DNA from: Paenibacillus sp. USDA918EY
GTDB lineage: Bacteria > Bacillota > Bacilli > Paenibacillales > Paenibacillaceae
Assembly: GCF_009870825.1 (NCBI RefSeq)
Contig: NZ_WTWY01000010.1
Span: 100,844 to 164,843, forward strand
Direction of reading: 5' to 3'
DNA length: 64,000 bases
Every line of letters begins with the position of its first letter. Position 1 is the first letter of the stretch. Under the pieces are notes generated by a model that was given only the letters and a program-made list of their open reading frames with translations, was not told where the DNA came from and made no database searches. The translations under genes were made by a program, and so were the position numbers. This document shows, one piece after another, positions 43,914-52,772 of the stretch.

Positions 43914-44912
43914 TTACTGGAGAGATGATCCCGAAATCAACTTCATCAAATGTCTCCCGAATGATTCACTGTCGATATGCCGGTCACCATGGACTGCATT
44001 TTTGGGACTAACCGCTTCTATACGCGCCAAATCATCAGGTGTCAGTTCAATATGAAGGGAAGCTCCATTTTCCTCCAAATATTTGATCTTTTTGGTTCCC
44101 GGGATCGGCAAAGCGCCGTTGGCCACCGTCCATGCCAATGCCAACTGGGAAGGAGTGCAGTTCTTTTCCTCCGCGATTTCTTTGATTTTATCCACAAGGT
44201 CCACGTTTTTCTGGAAGTTCTCCCCTTGGAAACGCGGAATATGTCTGCGTACATCATGCTCTCCCAGATCTTCGAATTTGCGAAGCTCACCGGATATAAA
44301 GCCCCGGCTCAGCGGGCTGTAAGCAACATGGGTAATGCCCAATTCCCTTACGGCAGGCAGAATTTCATCCTCGATTTCCCGGCTCCAAAGGGAATATTCG
44401 GTTTGCAGCGCAGAGATCGGATGTACCGCGTGGGCGCGGCGAATGTCCGAGGCAGAGGCTTCCGAAAGGCCGAGATAACGGACTTTTCCAGCTTGAACGA
44501 GATCAGCCATGGCCCCTACCGTCTCTTCAATGGGAACATTGGGGTCCACCCGATGCTGGTAATACAGATCGATATATTCAACCCCCAATCGGCGAAGGCT
44601 TTCATCCACCGCTTTCTTTACATAATCCGGGTGGCCATTAATTCCTGCAAAATGAGGAAGGTAAGCAAATTTTGTAGCAATGATCGCTTGGCTTCTGCGG
44701 CCTTTGAGCGCTTTGCCCAGCAATTCCTCATTATGGCCGTTCCCATAAACATCCGCGGTATCGAGCAGCGTAACGCCTAATTCCAGCGCATGATGTATCG
44801 TTTTTACGGATTGTTCGTCATCCGTTTGACCATAGCCCCCCGACATTCCCATCAAACCCAAACCGATAGAAGAAACAACCAAGTCGCTATTTCCCAGTTT
44901 TCTCGTTTTCAT
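43914..44912 (-). CDS. Aldo/keto reductase
   Basis: A 332-aa NADPH-dependent reductase. Family marks: GLGLMGMSGGYGQTDDEQSV at the N-terminus, LLDTADVYGNGHNEELLGKA with catalytic Asp and Tyr, the barrel lysine in IIATKFAY, and YIDLYYQHRVDPNVPIEETV with the His. ATG 44912 is chosen because GGGAGG precedes it and MKTRKLGNS is a typical start. It diverges from the TetR gene at 45077, which may control it. It would reduce aldehydes or ketones, possibly in detoxification. Confidence 0.9.
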   Translation of the reverse strand: MKTRKLGNSDLVVSSIGLGLMGMSGGYGQTDDEQSVKTIHHALELGVTLLDTADVYGNGHNEELLGKALKGRRSQAIIATKFAYLPHFAGINGHPDYVKKAVDESLRRLGVEYIDLYYQHRVDPNVPIEETVGAMADLVQAGKVRYLGLSEASASDIRRAHAVHPISALQTEYSLWSREIEDEILPAVRELGITHVAYSPLSRGFISGELRKFEDLGEHDVRRHIPRFQGENFQKNVDLVDKIKEIAEEKNCTPSQLALAWTVANGALPIPGTKKIKYLEENGASLHIELTPDDLARIEAVSPKNAVHGDRHIDSESFGRHLMKLISGSSLQ

Positions 44913-45076
44913 GAAGCCAGCCTCCCTTGTTTTCCTTAAATTTGAATTCATGGTAACATGAAATCAATACGATGTAAACAAATTAATCACTTTTTGTCTA
45001 TTTTATTTATTTTGTATACGGTGTTTATAATTTGAGTTGGATTAGGTAAAATAAAAAGATAAAGGGGGCTCATCAA

Positions 45077-45751
45077 ATGGACGACGAAAACAAAGTCACG
45101 GACAAGCAAAACGGGACAAAAAGCAGGCTCATCCAAAAGCTATTGCATTATGTGAGAAAAAACGGTTTCCAATCCTTGCGCATGGAAGAGATTGCGAAAA
45201 TGATGGATGTCAGCAGAGCCACTTTATATAAATATTTTTCATCCAAAGAAGAGGTCATTGCTCATCTCGTGAATTTTTATGTGGATTATATCAATGATCT
45301 GATGGCCGACTCATCTGACAATGATGATAAATTTGGTATTCGGTTCCAGAAATTGTTTGAACAATCCGTTTTGGTTGTAGAATACATTACAAATGTTTTT
45401 TTAACGGAACTCGAAAGCAATTACCCGGAGATGTATGACCGATTAAGGGAGACATTGGAACAACGGGAACAGCAATGGTTGGCTTTTATAAATGAAGGCA
45501 TCCAGGAAGGCATTTTTAATGAGATCAATGGCAAGCTGTTCATCATGCAGGATGAAATATTGCGAAACCTATTTGACGTAAAATATTTAATGGTGAATAA
45601 CTTAACCGTTCACCAGGTCCTCCATGATTTTTACAAATTGAAAAAAATTCAATTATTCAAACCCGAAAAACTTCAAGCCGTAGACGACACCAAGATGATG
45701 TCCAGAATGGAAGGCATGGCTCATAAAATTACCAAGAATCTGTACTTATAA
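45077..45751 (+). CDS. TetR/AcrR family transcriptional regulator
   Basis: A 224-aa regulator. The helix-turn-helix lies at about 28-62 (SLRMEEIAKMMDVSRATLYK then YFSSKEEVIAHLV). The C-terminal ligand/dimer domain is helical and unassigned. AAAGGGGG precedes the ATG by nine bases. It is divergent from the aldo/keto reductase over a 164-base AT-rich spacer, so control of that gene and itself is plausible. It is followed by a strong bidirectional terminator. Confidence 0.88.
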   Translation: MDDENKVTDKQNGTKSRLIQKLLHYVRKNGFQSLRMEEIAKMMDVSRATLYKYFSSKEEVIAHLVNFYVDYINDLMADSSDNDDKFGIRFQKLFEQSVLVVEYITNVFLTELESNYPEMYDRLRETLEQREQQWLAFINEGIQEGIFNEINGKLFIMQDEILRNLFDVKYLMVNNLTVHQVLHDFYKLKKIQLFKPEKLQAVDDTKMMSRMEGMAHKITKNLYL

Positions 45752-45758
45752 GCAAAAA

Positions 45759-45814
45759 AGCCGCCGTCCCCGCTTTCGCAAAAGCGGCGACAGGCGGCTT
45801 GCCTGCGTTTTTTT
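45759..45814. terminator. Bidirectional nested terminator
   Basis: AAGCCGCC (45759-45766) pairs with GGCGGCTT (45793-45800). Within it CCGCTTT (45770-45776) pairs with AAAGCGG (45781-45787). There is an A-run on the left and TTTTTTT at 45808-45814. It serves both the TetR gene and the nitrite operon. Confidence 0.85.
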
Positions 45815-45845
45815 ATCTACGGAGCAATCCTGTTTCCTCTGCCCC

Positions 45846-46607
45846 CTAATCCTTCGCAATATACCAATAAGCGATGCCGACGAACAAAATGCCGCCAACC
45901 ATGTTGCCGAGCGTCACCGGGATCAGATTCGCGGCCATTCCCGCCCACGAAACCGTCTCCGGATGCGGGATGAACAGCGATATCGACAGCAGCGTCATGT
46001 TCGCCACGCTGTGCTCGAACCCGGAAGTAATAAAGGCGAACAGGCACCAGAAAATCATGACCAGCTTCGCGATTTCTTCCTTCAGCTTCATGGAGCACCA
46101 AACCGCGAGACAAACGAGCGTATTACACAAAATGCCGCGCATGAACAGCTCCATAAACGGCGCATTCATCTTCGCGCTTGCCGCGCTGTTGATGAAATCG
46201 GCCGTGCCGCCCTTCGCAAGACCGGTAAAGACGAAAATCGCCGCTACCAGCATGGATCCGGCAAAATTGCCGACATAGCTGTAAAGCCATATTTTGACCG
46301 TATCCAGCCAGGTCGTCTTTTTGTTCAGCGTGCTGACCACCATGACGAAGTTGTTTCCGGTAAACAGATCCGATCCGGCCATCAAAACAAGGCTCAAGGC
46401 GATGCCGAAGCTGACTCCCATGACAATTTTGGTGGCGGGAGCATGGGCCGGGGACAATAATCCGCCGATCGTAAAGATCAGGATGATGCCAAATCCGACG
46501 AACAGGCCCGCCAGCATGGAGGAGACGAGATATTTCCCAAAACTCCGGTTCAATAAGTTAACCTTGCCGACGCCTGCGTTTTCAACGGTTAAGATCGTGT
46601 TTTTCAT
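45846..46607 (-). CDS. Formate/nitrite transporter family channel (FocA/NirC)
   Basis: A 253-aa membrane protein with six hydrophobic segments. Family blocks are LAGLFVGFGIILIFTIGGLL, then LVLMAGSDLFTGNNFVMVVS, LVCLAVWCSMKLKEEIAKL and EHSVANMTLLSI, the last carrying the conserved pore His. It overlaps the end of nirD by 26 bases and is the last gene of the operon, so nitrite is the likely substrate. The gene ends before the strong terminator at 45759-45814. Confidence 0.88.
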   Translation of the reverse strand: MKNTILTVENAGVGKVNLLNRSFGKYLVSSMLAGLFVGFGIILIFTIGGLLSPAHAPATKIVMGVSFGIALSLVLMAGSDLFTGNNFVMVVSTLNKKTTWLDTVKIWLYSYVGNFAGSMLVAAIFVFTGLAKGGTADFINSAASAKMNAPFMELFMRGILCNTLVCLAVWCSMKLKEEIAKLVMIFWCLFAFITSGFEHSVANMTLLSISLFIPHPETVSWAGMAANLIPVTLGNMVGGILFVGIAYWYIAKD

Positions 46608-46932
46608 GGTGCTTCAGCCCCCCAACATAGACGTAACCGTCGATCACGGCGGTCTCGTAGGTCGCGATGCAGCCGTCGTCCGGCTTTTGCACTTCGCCCG
46701 TCGTCAACGAGATTTTCCAATCATGCAGCGGGCAAAATACGTATTCACCCGACACGATCCCTTCGGCAAGCGGCCCGTTTTTATGCGGGCACCGATTGCT
46801 TACGGCACGCACCTCGCCGTTTGACAGCCGGAATAATGCGATCGTTTCGTCCCGCACCTGGACCTCCTTGCCGATCAGCGGCTTCAGGTCCTCCAGCTTC
46901 ATCACTTTCACCAGTTCCTTTGTAGCGCTCAT
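46582..46932 (-). CDS. nirD: Nitrite reductase (NADH) small subunit
   Basis: A 116-aa Rieske-type protein. Its iron-sulfur ligands are intact: Cys48 and His50 in CPHKNG, and Cys67 and His70 in CPLHDW. E. coli NirD has lost these, so here the cluster should be real. GGGGAGG precedes the ATG, and the gene lies just after nirB and overlaps the transporter gene. It passes electrons within the assimilatory nitrite reductase complex. Confidence 0.9.
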   Translation of the reverse strand: MSATKELVKVMKLEDLKPLIGKEVQVRDETIALFRLSNGEVRAVSNRCPHKNGPLAEGIVSGEYVFCPLHDWKISLTTGEVQKPDDGCIATYETAVIDGYVYVGGLKHHEKHDLNR

Positions 46933-46947
46933 GCGGTTCCCTCCCCG

Positions 46948-49353
46948 TTATGGTTTTTCCACCGTGTACATGCTGCGGCGTTCCTCGTTGTCGAGCGCGG
47001 CCTTCCAGGCTTCGCGGTAGGTTCTTTTCGCTGCCTCGAACCGGTCAACCAAGATCCCGATCTCCGCTTCATCCGCCAGCATGTGGCGCACCCAATCCGC
47101 GCCCATCCGGTTCACCCAAGGGGCCGTGCGTTCGCCGTAAATGCCCGTTTCCCGGTACAGCTGCACATAGGCTTTGGCCAGTCGAATCACTTCTTCCTCC
47201 GTCGTTACGGTCGTCAAGCTGTCGCATTCCCGGACCTCGGTGCCGCCGTTGCCGCCGAAATATAGCTGATACCCGTTCTCCACGCACACGACGCCAAAAT
47301 CCTTCGTCAGCACCTCGGCGCAGTTTCGCGGACAGCCGGTGACGCCCATTTTCATTTTGTGCGGCGTGTCGACCATCTCGATTTCCTGCTCGAGCCGGAT
47401 GCCAAGCCCTAACGAATCCTGCGTGCCGAAGCGGCAAAATCTCGAGCCGACGCACGACTTCACGTTGCGCAGCGATTTCGAGTAGGCATACCCCGAACGC
47501 ATCTCCAGCTCTTCCCATACTTTAGGGACATCCTCTTTTTTCACGCCGTACAGGCCGATGCGGCTGGCGCCCGTGATTTTGACCAGCGGCACCTCGTATT
47601 TTTTCGCCACTTCGCCGATGCGGATCAGATCCTCCGGCGTCGTCGTTCCGCCATACATCCGCGGAATGACGGAGAAGGTGCCGTCCTTCTGAATGTTGCC
47701 TTCCATCCGTTCGTTGACGTACCGGGAAGCCTTGTCGTCGGCATACGTCTCGGGACGCAGCATCCGCAAGTAGTAGTTCAAGGCCGGACGGCATTTCGAG
47801 CAGCCTTCCTCATGCGCAAACCCAAGCACGATGCGCACTTCCCTTGGCGACTGCAGCCCTTTCTCCCGGATTGCGGCGACGACTTCGTCGCGGGAGAGCG
47901 TGGTGCAGCCGCACATGCCGGCCGCTTTTTGCGCCGATGCATCGAATTTATCGCCGAGCGTATGCGCGAGGATCGCTTCGACCATGCCGCGGCATTTGCC
48001 GCACGAGCCGCCGGCTTTCGTCAAGGATTTGACTTCATCGAAGGTCGTTAATCCATGCTCGAGGATCGCGCCGACGATTCTTCCTTTCGTCACGCCGTTG
48101 CACCCGCAGATCGTCTCGTCCGCGCTGATCGCCGCCACGTCCAGTCCGCCGTCATCCCCGGCTTTATGCAGCACGGATGCGCTCGTATATTCCTCGATGT
48201 CGCTTCCTTTTTTCAGCATGTTGAACAGCCGGTTGCCATCCGAAACATCCCCGTAGAGAACGACGCCAACGACCTTTCCGTCACGGACCAGCACCTTTTT
48301 ATAGGCTCCGGCAAATTCGTCCTGAACAACGATCGCTTTCGTGTTCTCATCCGCATGAATTTCCCCGCCGCTGAACAGGTCGCAGCCCGCCACCTTCAAC
48401 TGCGTCGACAACACGCTGCCATGGTACCCTTCCGTCGGCTGGCCTGTCAGATGGTCCGCAAGCACAACGCCCTGCTCATAAAGCGGCGCTACCAGTCCAT
48501 AAGCGATGCCGCGGTGTTCGGCGCATTCGCCGACCGCATACACGTTCGGGTCCGTCGTCTGCATGACGTCATTGACCTGGATGCCCCGGCCCACCGCCAG
48601 CCCCGCTTCGCGCGCCAGCGCGACATTCGGCCGGATGCCGACGGCCATCACGACAAGATCGCATTCGACGCTGGTGCCGTCTTCGAATCGCAGCCCTTGC
48701 ACCCGGCCGTCGCCGTAGATTTCCGTCGTTTTTTTCTCCATCAGGAACTTCATGCCTTGGGCTTCCAGATCCCGCTGCAGCAGCTTCGCGGCTGCCGGGT
48801 CGAGCTGCATTTCCATCAGGTAAGGGAGCAAATGAACGACATGCACTTCCATCCCTTGGTTCATGAGCCCGCGTGCCGCTTCCAGGCCCAAAAGTCCGCC
48901 TCCGATGACCACCGCCTTTTTGTACTGTTTGGCCGCTTCCAGCATCATTTTCGTATCGTCAATCGTCCGGAAGCCGATCACACCCTCGAGGGTATGCCCA
49001 GGTACCGGCAGGATAAACGCACTCGACCCCGTCGCGATAATCAGCTCGTCATAAGGCACCACGCTTCCCCGATCCGTTGTGACTTGCTTCGCTTCCCGGT
49101 CGATCGTTACCACGCGCTCATTCGACAGCAAATGTATGTCATTGGACTGATACCAATCCCAATCGTTGATCGTAATTTCCTCAAAGGTCGTTTTGCCCTG
49201 CAGCACAGGGGACAACATGATGCGGTTATAGTTCGGATAAGGTTCGTCTCCGATCATCGTCACATCAAAGCGTTCGCGGTCGCGGCGTAGAATCTCCTCG
49301 ATGCACCGTGCTCCCGCCATCCCGTTGCCAATCATCACCAATCTTTTTTTCAT
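46948..49353 (-). CDS. nirB: Nitrite reductase (NADH) large subunit
   Basis: An 801-aa cytosolic siroheme enzyme that reduces nitrite to ammonium with NAD(P)H. Order: FAD/NAD-binding domain (start MIGNGMAGARCIEEILRR, then AVVIGGGLLGLEAARGL near 150); two BFD-like [2Fe-2S] segments with ICGCNGVTKGRIVGAI near 414 and MCGCTTLSRDEVVAAI near 479; then the nitrite/sulfite reductase domain with the siroheme-4Fe4S cysteines in CVGSRFCRFGTQDS near 633 and GCPRNCAEV near 675. ATG 49353 follows GGGAGG; a GTG two codons earlier overlaps that site. Two FNR/CRP-like palindromes lie upstream. Confidence 0.95.
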   Translation of the reverse strand: MKKRLVMIGNGMAGARCIEEILRRDRERFDVTMIGDEPYPNYNRIMLSPVLQGKTTFEEITINDWDWYQSNDIHLLSNERVVTIDREAKQVTTDRGSVVPYDELIIATGSSAFILPVPGHTLEGVIGFRTIDDTKMMLEAAKQYKKAVVIGGGLLGLEAARGLMNQGMEVHVVHLLPYLMEMQLDPAAAKLLQRDLEAQGMKFLMEKKTTEIYGDGRVQGLRFEDGTSVECDLVVMAVGIRPNVALAREAGLAVGRGIQVNDVMQTTDPNVYAVGECAEHRGIAYGLVAPLYEQGVVLADHLTGQPTEGYHGSVLSTQLKVAGCDLFSGGEIHADENTKAIVVQDEFAGAYKKVLVRDGKVVGVVLYGDVSDGNRLFNMLKKGSDIEEYTSASVLHKAGDDGGLDVAAISADETICGCNGVTKGRIVGAILEHGLTTFDEVKSLTKAGGSCGKCRGMVEAILAHTLGDKFDASAQKAAGMCGCTTLSRDEVVAAIREKGLQSPREVRIVLGFAHEEGCSKCRPALNYYLRMLRPETYADDKASRYVNERMEGNIQKDGTFSVIPRMYGGTTTPEDLIRIGEVAKKYEVPLVKITGASRIGLYGVKKEDVPKVWEELEMRSGYAYSKSLRNVKSCVGSRFCRFGTQDSLGLGIRLEQEIEMVDTPHKMKMGVTGCPRNCAEVLTKDFGVVCVENGYQLYFGGNGGTEVRECDSLTTVTTEEEVIRLAKAYVQLYRETGIYGERTAPWVNRMGADWVRHMLADEAEIGILVDRFEAAKRTYREAWKAALDNEERRSMYTVEKP

Positions 49354-49375
49354 TGCCACGCCTCCCGTGCAACAT

Positions 49376-49391
49376 TGTGAAATCTATTACA
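49376..49391. promoter_or_regulatory. FNR/CRP-like palindrome 1 upstream of nirB
   Basis: TGTGA, six bases (AATCTA), TTACA: one mismatch from the TGTGA-N6-TCACA type. It lies 23 bases before the nirB start. Confidence 0.55.
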
Positions 49392-49424
49392 TAGCTAAGC
49401 GTAGCTGAATTTCAAGGATTTGGA

Positions 49425-49440
49425 TGTAACAAAGATCACA
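49425..49440. promoter_or_regulatory. FNR/CRP-like palindrome 2 upstream of nirB
   Basis: TGTAA, six bases (CAAAGA), TCACA. Its centre is 49 bases from that of site 1. It is placed where an activator would sit upstream of a promoter overlapping site 1. Confidence 0.55.
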
Positions 49441-49578
49441 GACATGGGGAAAAGATTCAAATTTGGGAAAGAAAAATTTTAAGGGATTCAGTATTTTTTA
49501 AACGATCTACTACCTACCCGCTAAAGAGCCAAATCGTTTATGATGGGATAAAGTCAAACTTGGAACGGAGTGAAAAAC

Positions 49579-50430
49579 ATGGATGCGCAAGCGATCATTT
49601 CAAACATCGTAGAAGTTCTAAAGCAAGTCGACGGCGTGCAAGCTCTGGTATTGGGCGGTTCAAGGGCGAAGGGAACGCATCATCCCGGCTCCGACATCGA
49701 TATCGGCATTTATTACGATCCCGGCAAAGGGCTGGACCTTGCCCAACTGCGCCGCGCAGCCTCGGATTTGGACGACGATCATCGAGACAACGTCATGACG
49801 GACATCGGCGGTTGGGGATCCTGGATCAATGGCGGCGGCTGGCTGCAGGTGAGGCAAATGCCGGTTGATTTTTTATACCGCGACCTCGGCAAAGTGTCCC
49901 AAGTCATTGAGCAGTGCCACGCCGGACATCTCACGATCGACTATCAGCCGGGGCATCCCCATGGATTCCTGAATGCGATTTATGCAGCTGAAGCAGCGTT
50001 GTGCAAGGTGTTATGGGATCCATCGGGACATGTTGGTGAAATGAAGAGCAGAATGACCCCCTACCCGCATGCGCTTCAAAAAGCGATCATCGAAAAATTT
50101 CTGTGGGAAGCAAGTTTTTCGCTGGAGATCGGAAAAAAAGGCATCCCTAAAAAAGATTTATCTTATATCGCCGGATGCTGCTTCAGGGCCGTCTCCTGCT
50201 TGAATCAGGTTTTGTTTGCGCTGAACGAAACGTATTGGATGAACGAAAAAGGGGCTGCGGCCATCGCCGATTCTTTTTCCACGGTGCCAAGCCGGTACGC
50301 TCAAAGAGTCAATGACATCATCACCCTGATCGCGGAAGATCAAACCGGTTTAGAGAAAGCGCTGGAGATGCTGCACGATTTGATTCAGGAAACGGAGCAT
50401 CTGGTGAAAATGAAAGGCGTTTTGAATTAA
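49579..50430 (+). CDS. Nucleotidyltransferase domain protein
   Basis: A 283-aa protein of the DNA-polymerase-beta-like fold. The motif VLGGSRAKGTHHPGSDIDIG (residues about 24-43) has the GS and DxD elements for nucleotide and metal binding. The C-terminal half is a helical DUF4037-like domain. ATG 49579 follows GGAG; a GTG three codons earlier is also in frame. Relatives include aminoglycoside-type adenylyltransferases, but no target can be named. It stands alone before a bidirectional terminator. Confidence 0.8.
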   Translation: MDAQAIISNIVEVLKQVDGVQALVLGGSRAKGTHHPGSDIDIGIYYDPGKGLDLAQLRRAASDLDDDHRDNVMTDIGGWGSWINGGGWLQVRQMPVDFLYRDLGKVSQVIEQCHAGHLTIDYQPGHPHGFLNAIYAAEAALCKVLWDPSGHVGEMKSRMTPYPHALQKAIIEKFLWEASFSLEIGKKGIPKKDLSYIAGCCFRAVSCLNQVLFALNETYWMNEKGAAAIADSFSTVPSRYAQRVNDIITLIAEDQTGLEKALEMLHDLIQETEHLVKMKGVLN

Positions 50431-50467
50431 CGGTGCAGTCAGCTGGACAAATGGAAAATGAAAGAAT

Positions 50468-50547
50468 AAAAACCGCCTTCGATGAATTGCATCCCAATAG
50501 TTAGACTCCATCCGTCGTTGGGGTGCAGATCACGAAAAGGCGGTTTT
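50468..50547. terminator. Long bidirectional terminator with an inner stem
   Basis: AAAACCGCCTT (50469-50479) pairs with AAGGCGGTTTT (50537-50547). An inner stem pairs TGCATCCCAA (50488-50497) with TTGGGGTGCA (50518-50527). It separates the nucleotidyltransferase and the convergent amidohydrolase gene. Confidence 0.8.
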
Positions 50548-50577
50548 CATAAGAGATTTCTTTCTCTTTGTTAATAT

Positions 50578-51891
50578 TTAGCCGATTGGTTGCTGGACAC
50601 CTTTGAGCCACACGGCTTTAATTGACAAGCTATCCGAAATCTTGGTTGTAGGGTCCCCATCGACCAGTACGAGGTCAGCACGTGTGCCTTCGGCAATACG
50701 GCCGCGGTCATGAAGTTCAAAGCGGCGGGCCGTTGTAGAGGTAGCCGACCGCAGTGCTTCCAGCGGAGTGAAACCTGCCTTAACCAGCAATTGCATTTCA
50801 TGATGAACGCTGGCACCGTGGGCAAGACCGCCGAGCTGCGGTACGGGAACCGGTGAAACATCCGTGCCGACCAAAATATCGACTCCCGCCCGGTGCAGAT
50901 CCATTAGGTTTTTAAAGCTGTTCTCCATGCTTCCTTGCGGAAAGGTGTTGAAGCTGGAGTTCAAGATATCGATCCATTCCGGGCTTAATTTGGAATGCAC
51001 GCGAGGATCATCAGCCAACTCCGATGCCGAATTGCCAATGATGGATGCATTCAATACCAGGCATGGTATAACAAAAGCGCCGGCATCTGCGATGGATTGT
51101 ACAAGCTCTGGCGTTGACCCGGACCGATCCATAAACAGGTGACCCAGTCCGTCCACCCCAAGATCGATAGCGGTTTGCGAGGACCGAGCGGTCAATACGT
51201 GCGCAATGACCTGTTTATTAAACTTGTGGGCTTCGTCCACGGCCGCTTTTAAAATGTCGTCGCTTAGTACAGGCAATCCAGGCGCACCCATGACCGTCCC
51301 TTCTTCAATCATGATTTTAATATAGTCAGCGCCATTCCCCACTTGGGTGCGCACATGTTTGATTGCTTCTTCAATCGTTGTAACCTGCGGCACTTCTTCG
51401 TGGTCATGGGCATAGGCCGCAAGCATCGCTTCCCGTTCTTCCTCTGACAGTTTCTGCAGTTCCTTCATTACAAACTCGGGGATTTCGCCGTCATCCGGCA
51501 GCAATTCATCAGGATGGCCCCCGGGAGCGGTAACCGCGTTGCCCGCGGAACGAACGTCCGCGATATCATGCAAATTTTTCAACTGTATCTCGCGGCCCCT
51601 TTTCGTGAAATCACCATTCAATTCGAGTTCCGTCGTGACACCGAATTTTAACGCATCCCGTAATCCGCCGATGGAGGTATGAACATGCGCATCAATCAAC
51701 CCTGGCAGCAGTGTTGCATTTTCCGCATCGATCACTGTGGCGCCTGCCGGAATATCTCCTCCCACCGAAATAATTTGTTCCCCTTTGATGACAATCGTTC
51801 TTGCATCGATGACATTTTCCCCGTCAAAAATACAAGCATTAGTAATAGCCGTAATCTTTTCGGATGAAAGGATTTGTTTTTCATTTGTCAT
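50578..51891 (-). CDS. Amidohydrolase family protein (imidazolonepropionase/prolidase-like)
   Basis: A 437-aa metal-dependent hydrolase. The metal motif LPGLIDAHVHTSIGG gives His69 and His71. Further blocks are GADYIKIMIEEGTVMGAPGL, VIAHVLTARSSQTAIDLGV and ILVGTDVSPVPVPQLGGLAH with the last metal Asp. AGGAGG precedes the ATG. It resembles COG1228 members, which cleave cyclic amides, carbamates or dipeptides. It diverges from a truncated MarR-like gene, and a perfect palindromic operator sits 44 bases before the start. Confidence 0.85.
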   Translation of the reverse strand: MTNEKQILSSEKITAITNACIFDGENVIDARTIVIKGEQIISVGGDIPAGATVIDAENATLLPGLIDAHVHTSIGGLRDALKFGVTTELELNGDFTKRGREIQLKNLHDIADVRSAGNAVTAPGGHPDELLPDDGEIPEFVMKELQKLSEEEREAMLAAYAHDHEEVPQVTTIEEAIKHVRTQVGNGADYIKIMIEEGTVMGAPGLPVLSDDILKAAVDEAHKFNKQVIAHVLTARSSQTAIDLGVDGLGHLFMDRSGSTPELVQSIADAGAFVIPCLVLNASIIGNSASELADDPRVHSKLSPEWIDILNSSFNTFPQGSMENSFKNLMDLHRAGVDILVGTDVSPVPVPQLGGLAHGASVHHEMQLLVKAGFTPLEALRSATSTTARRFELHDRGRIAEGTRADLVLVDGDPTTKISDSLSIKAVWLKGVQQPIG

Positions 51892-51934
51892 AAAATTTGT
51901 CCTCCTAATTTATATATGGAATGATTAAAGACTA

Positions 51935-51954
51935 ACAGTTAGAAACCTAACTGT
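51935..51954. promoter_or_regulatory. Perfect palindromic operator
   Basis: ACAGTTAG AAAC CTAACTGT, with 8-base arms fully complementary. It lies just before the amidohydrolase start and looks like a MarR/TetR-type operator. Confidence 0.65.
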
Positions 51955-52065
51955 AAATAGTCTATCTTTTTATTTATTGCTATTCATGGCTTAACTTCAT
52001 TCCCTCATCGGCCACGTACACGCGCATTGACAGGCAAGCGGGCGCTTTGTATAGTTATTTTATTA

Positions 52066-52085
52066 ACAGTTAGAAGCCTAATCGT
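52066..52085. promoter_or_regulatory. Second, imperfect operator copy
   Basis: ACAGTTAG AAGC CTAATCGT. The left arm equals that of the 51935 site. It lies 20 bases before the MarR-like gene start, so both divergent promoters would be controlled by one protein. Confidence 0.6.
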
Positions 52086-52105
52086 TGGATGTGAGAGGAT
52101 CTAAA

Positions 52106-52327
52106 ATGCCCCGTAAGGATACACCTTTTTTGGATATGTTTCAGGTTAAAATTCCGGCGAACAATGAACGGCAAAAAAATATTTACGTTCTGCCGAAAGG
52201 CATAGGAATAATTGAAGACTTTCGTGAATCCTTTCAAAAAGTGGAGGACGGTATTGTTCAACCTTTGACAGAAGCGGAGATGCAAACGCTCAAAGAATTG
52301 CTGATAAAAATCAACCAACACCTGTAA
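52106..52327 (+). pseudogene. MarR-like regulator reduced to its C-terminal part
   Basis: A 73-residue frame starting at ATG 52106 (GAGAGGA upstream). It ends with EAEMQTLKELLIKINQHL, which is typical of the last helix of MarR regulators. No winged helix-turn-helix is present in any frame upstream, so the DNA-binding part seems lost. The operators remain. The product may be dead, or a small dimerisation-domain protein. Confidence 0.5.
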
Positions 52328-52447
52328 TACATTCCGTACGGGGTTATGTCGGAGCGTGTTGAGTAGTTCCTTTATGCCGTGGACGAAACGTATGGAATGT
52401 AACGAAAAAGGAATTACGGCGTCTATAAGGAAAAGGAGGATGATTTT

Positions 52448-52624
52448 ATGTACCGTGATAAAAAATATTGGATTCTTGTCCTTCCATTTTTGGTCATTGC
52501 AGTCATACTGGCTTTTACTTTACCCCAAACACTAAGACCGCTTGCAGTACTTGTCGCGTTAGTATTTTGGGTCGTGTATTATATTTGGGATTATTTCGAA
52601 AAAAAATCAAACAAAAAATCATAG
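52448..52624 (+). CDS. Small membrane protein (58 aa)
   Basis: AAGGAGGA precedes ATG 52448 by eight bases. The protein starts MYRDKKYWILVLPFLVIAVI and has two hydrophobic helices at about 7-25 and 31-47, followed by a basic end (FEKKSNKKS). No family is recognised. It is short and stands alone in an AT-rich patch. Confidence 0.7.
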   Translation: MYRDKKYWILVLPFLVIAVILAFTLPQTLRPLAVLVALVFWVVYYIWDYFEKKSNKKS

Positions 52625-52772
52625 AACTCTATTTTCTTTTCAAATCAGCCTTTCCGAATTCAAAGCTCCTTTCTTGTTACCTTTCAAAAACCCCCGCTGT
52701 TTACGGCCAAAAAGAACGACAACAATCGGGGGTATAATTCAATATATTGAAATATTTAGGGGGGATCGATTA

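Noticed and set aside
48055..49290. Plus-strand frame of 411 codons opposite nirB
   Set aside because: Shadow of nirB; histidine- and arginine-rich sequence typical of an antisense frame in GC-rich DNA.
50488..50527. Inner stem of the 50468 terminator as an IS end
   Set aside because: It could recall an inverted terminal repeat but no transposase or target duplication is near; a terminator explains it.
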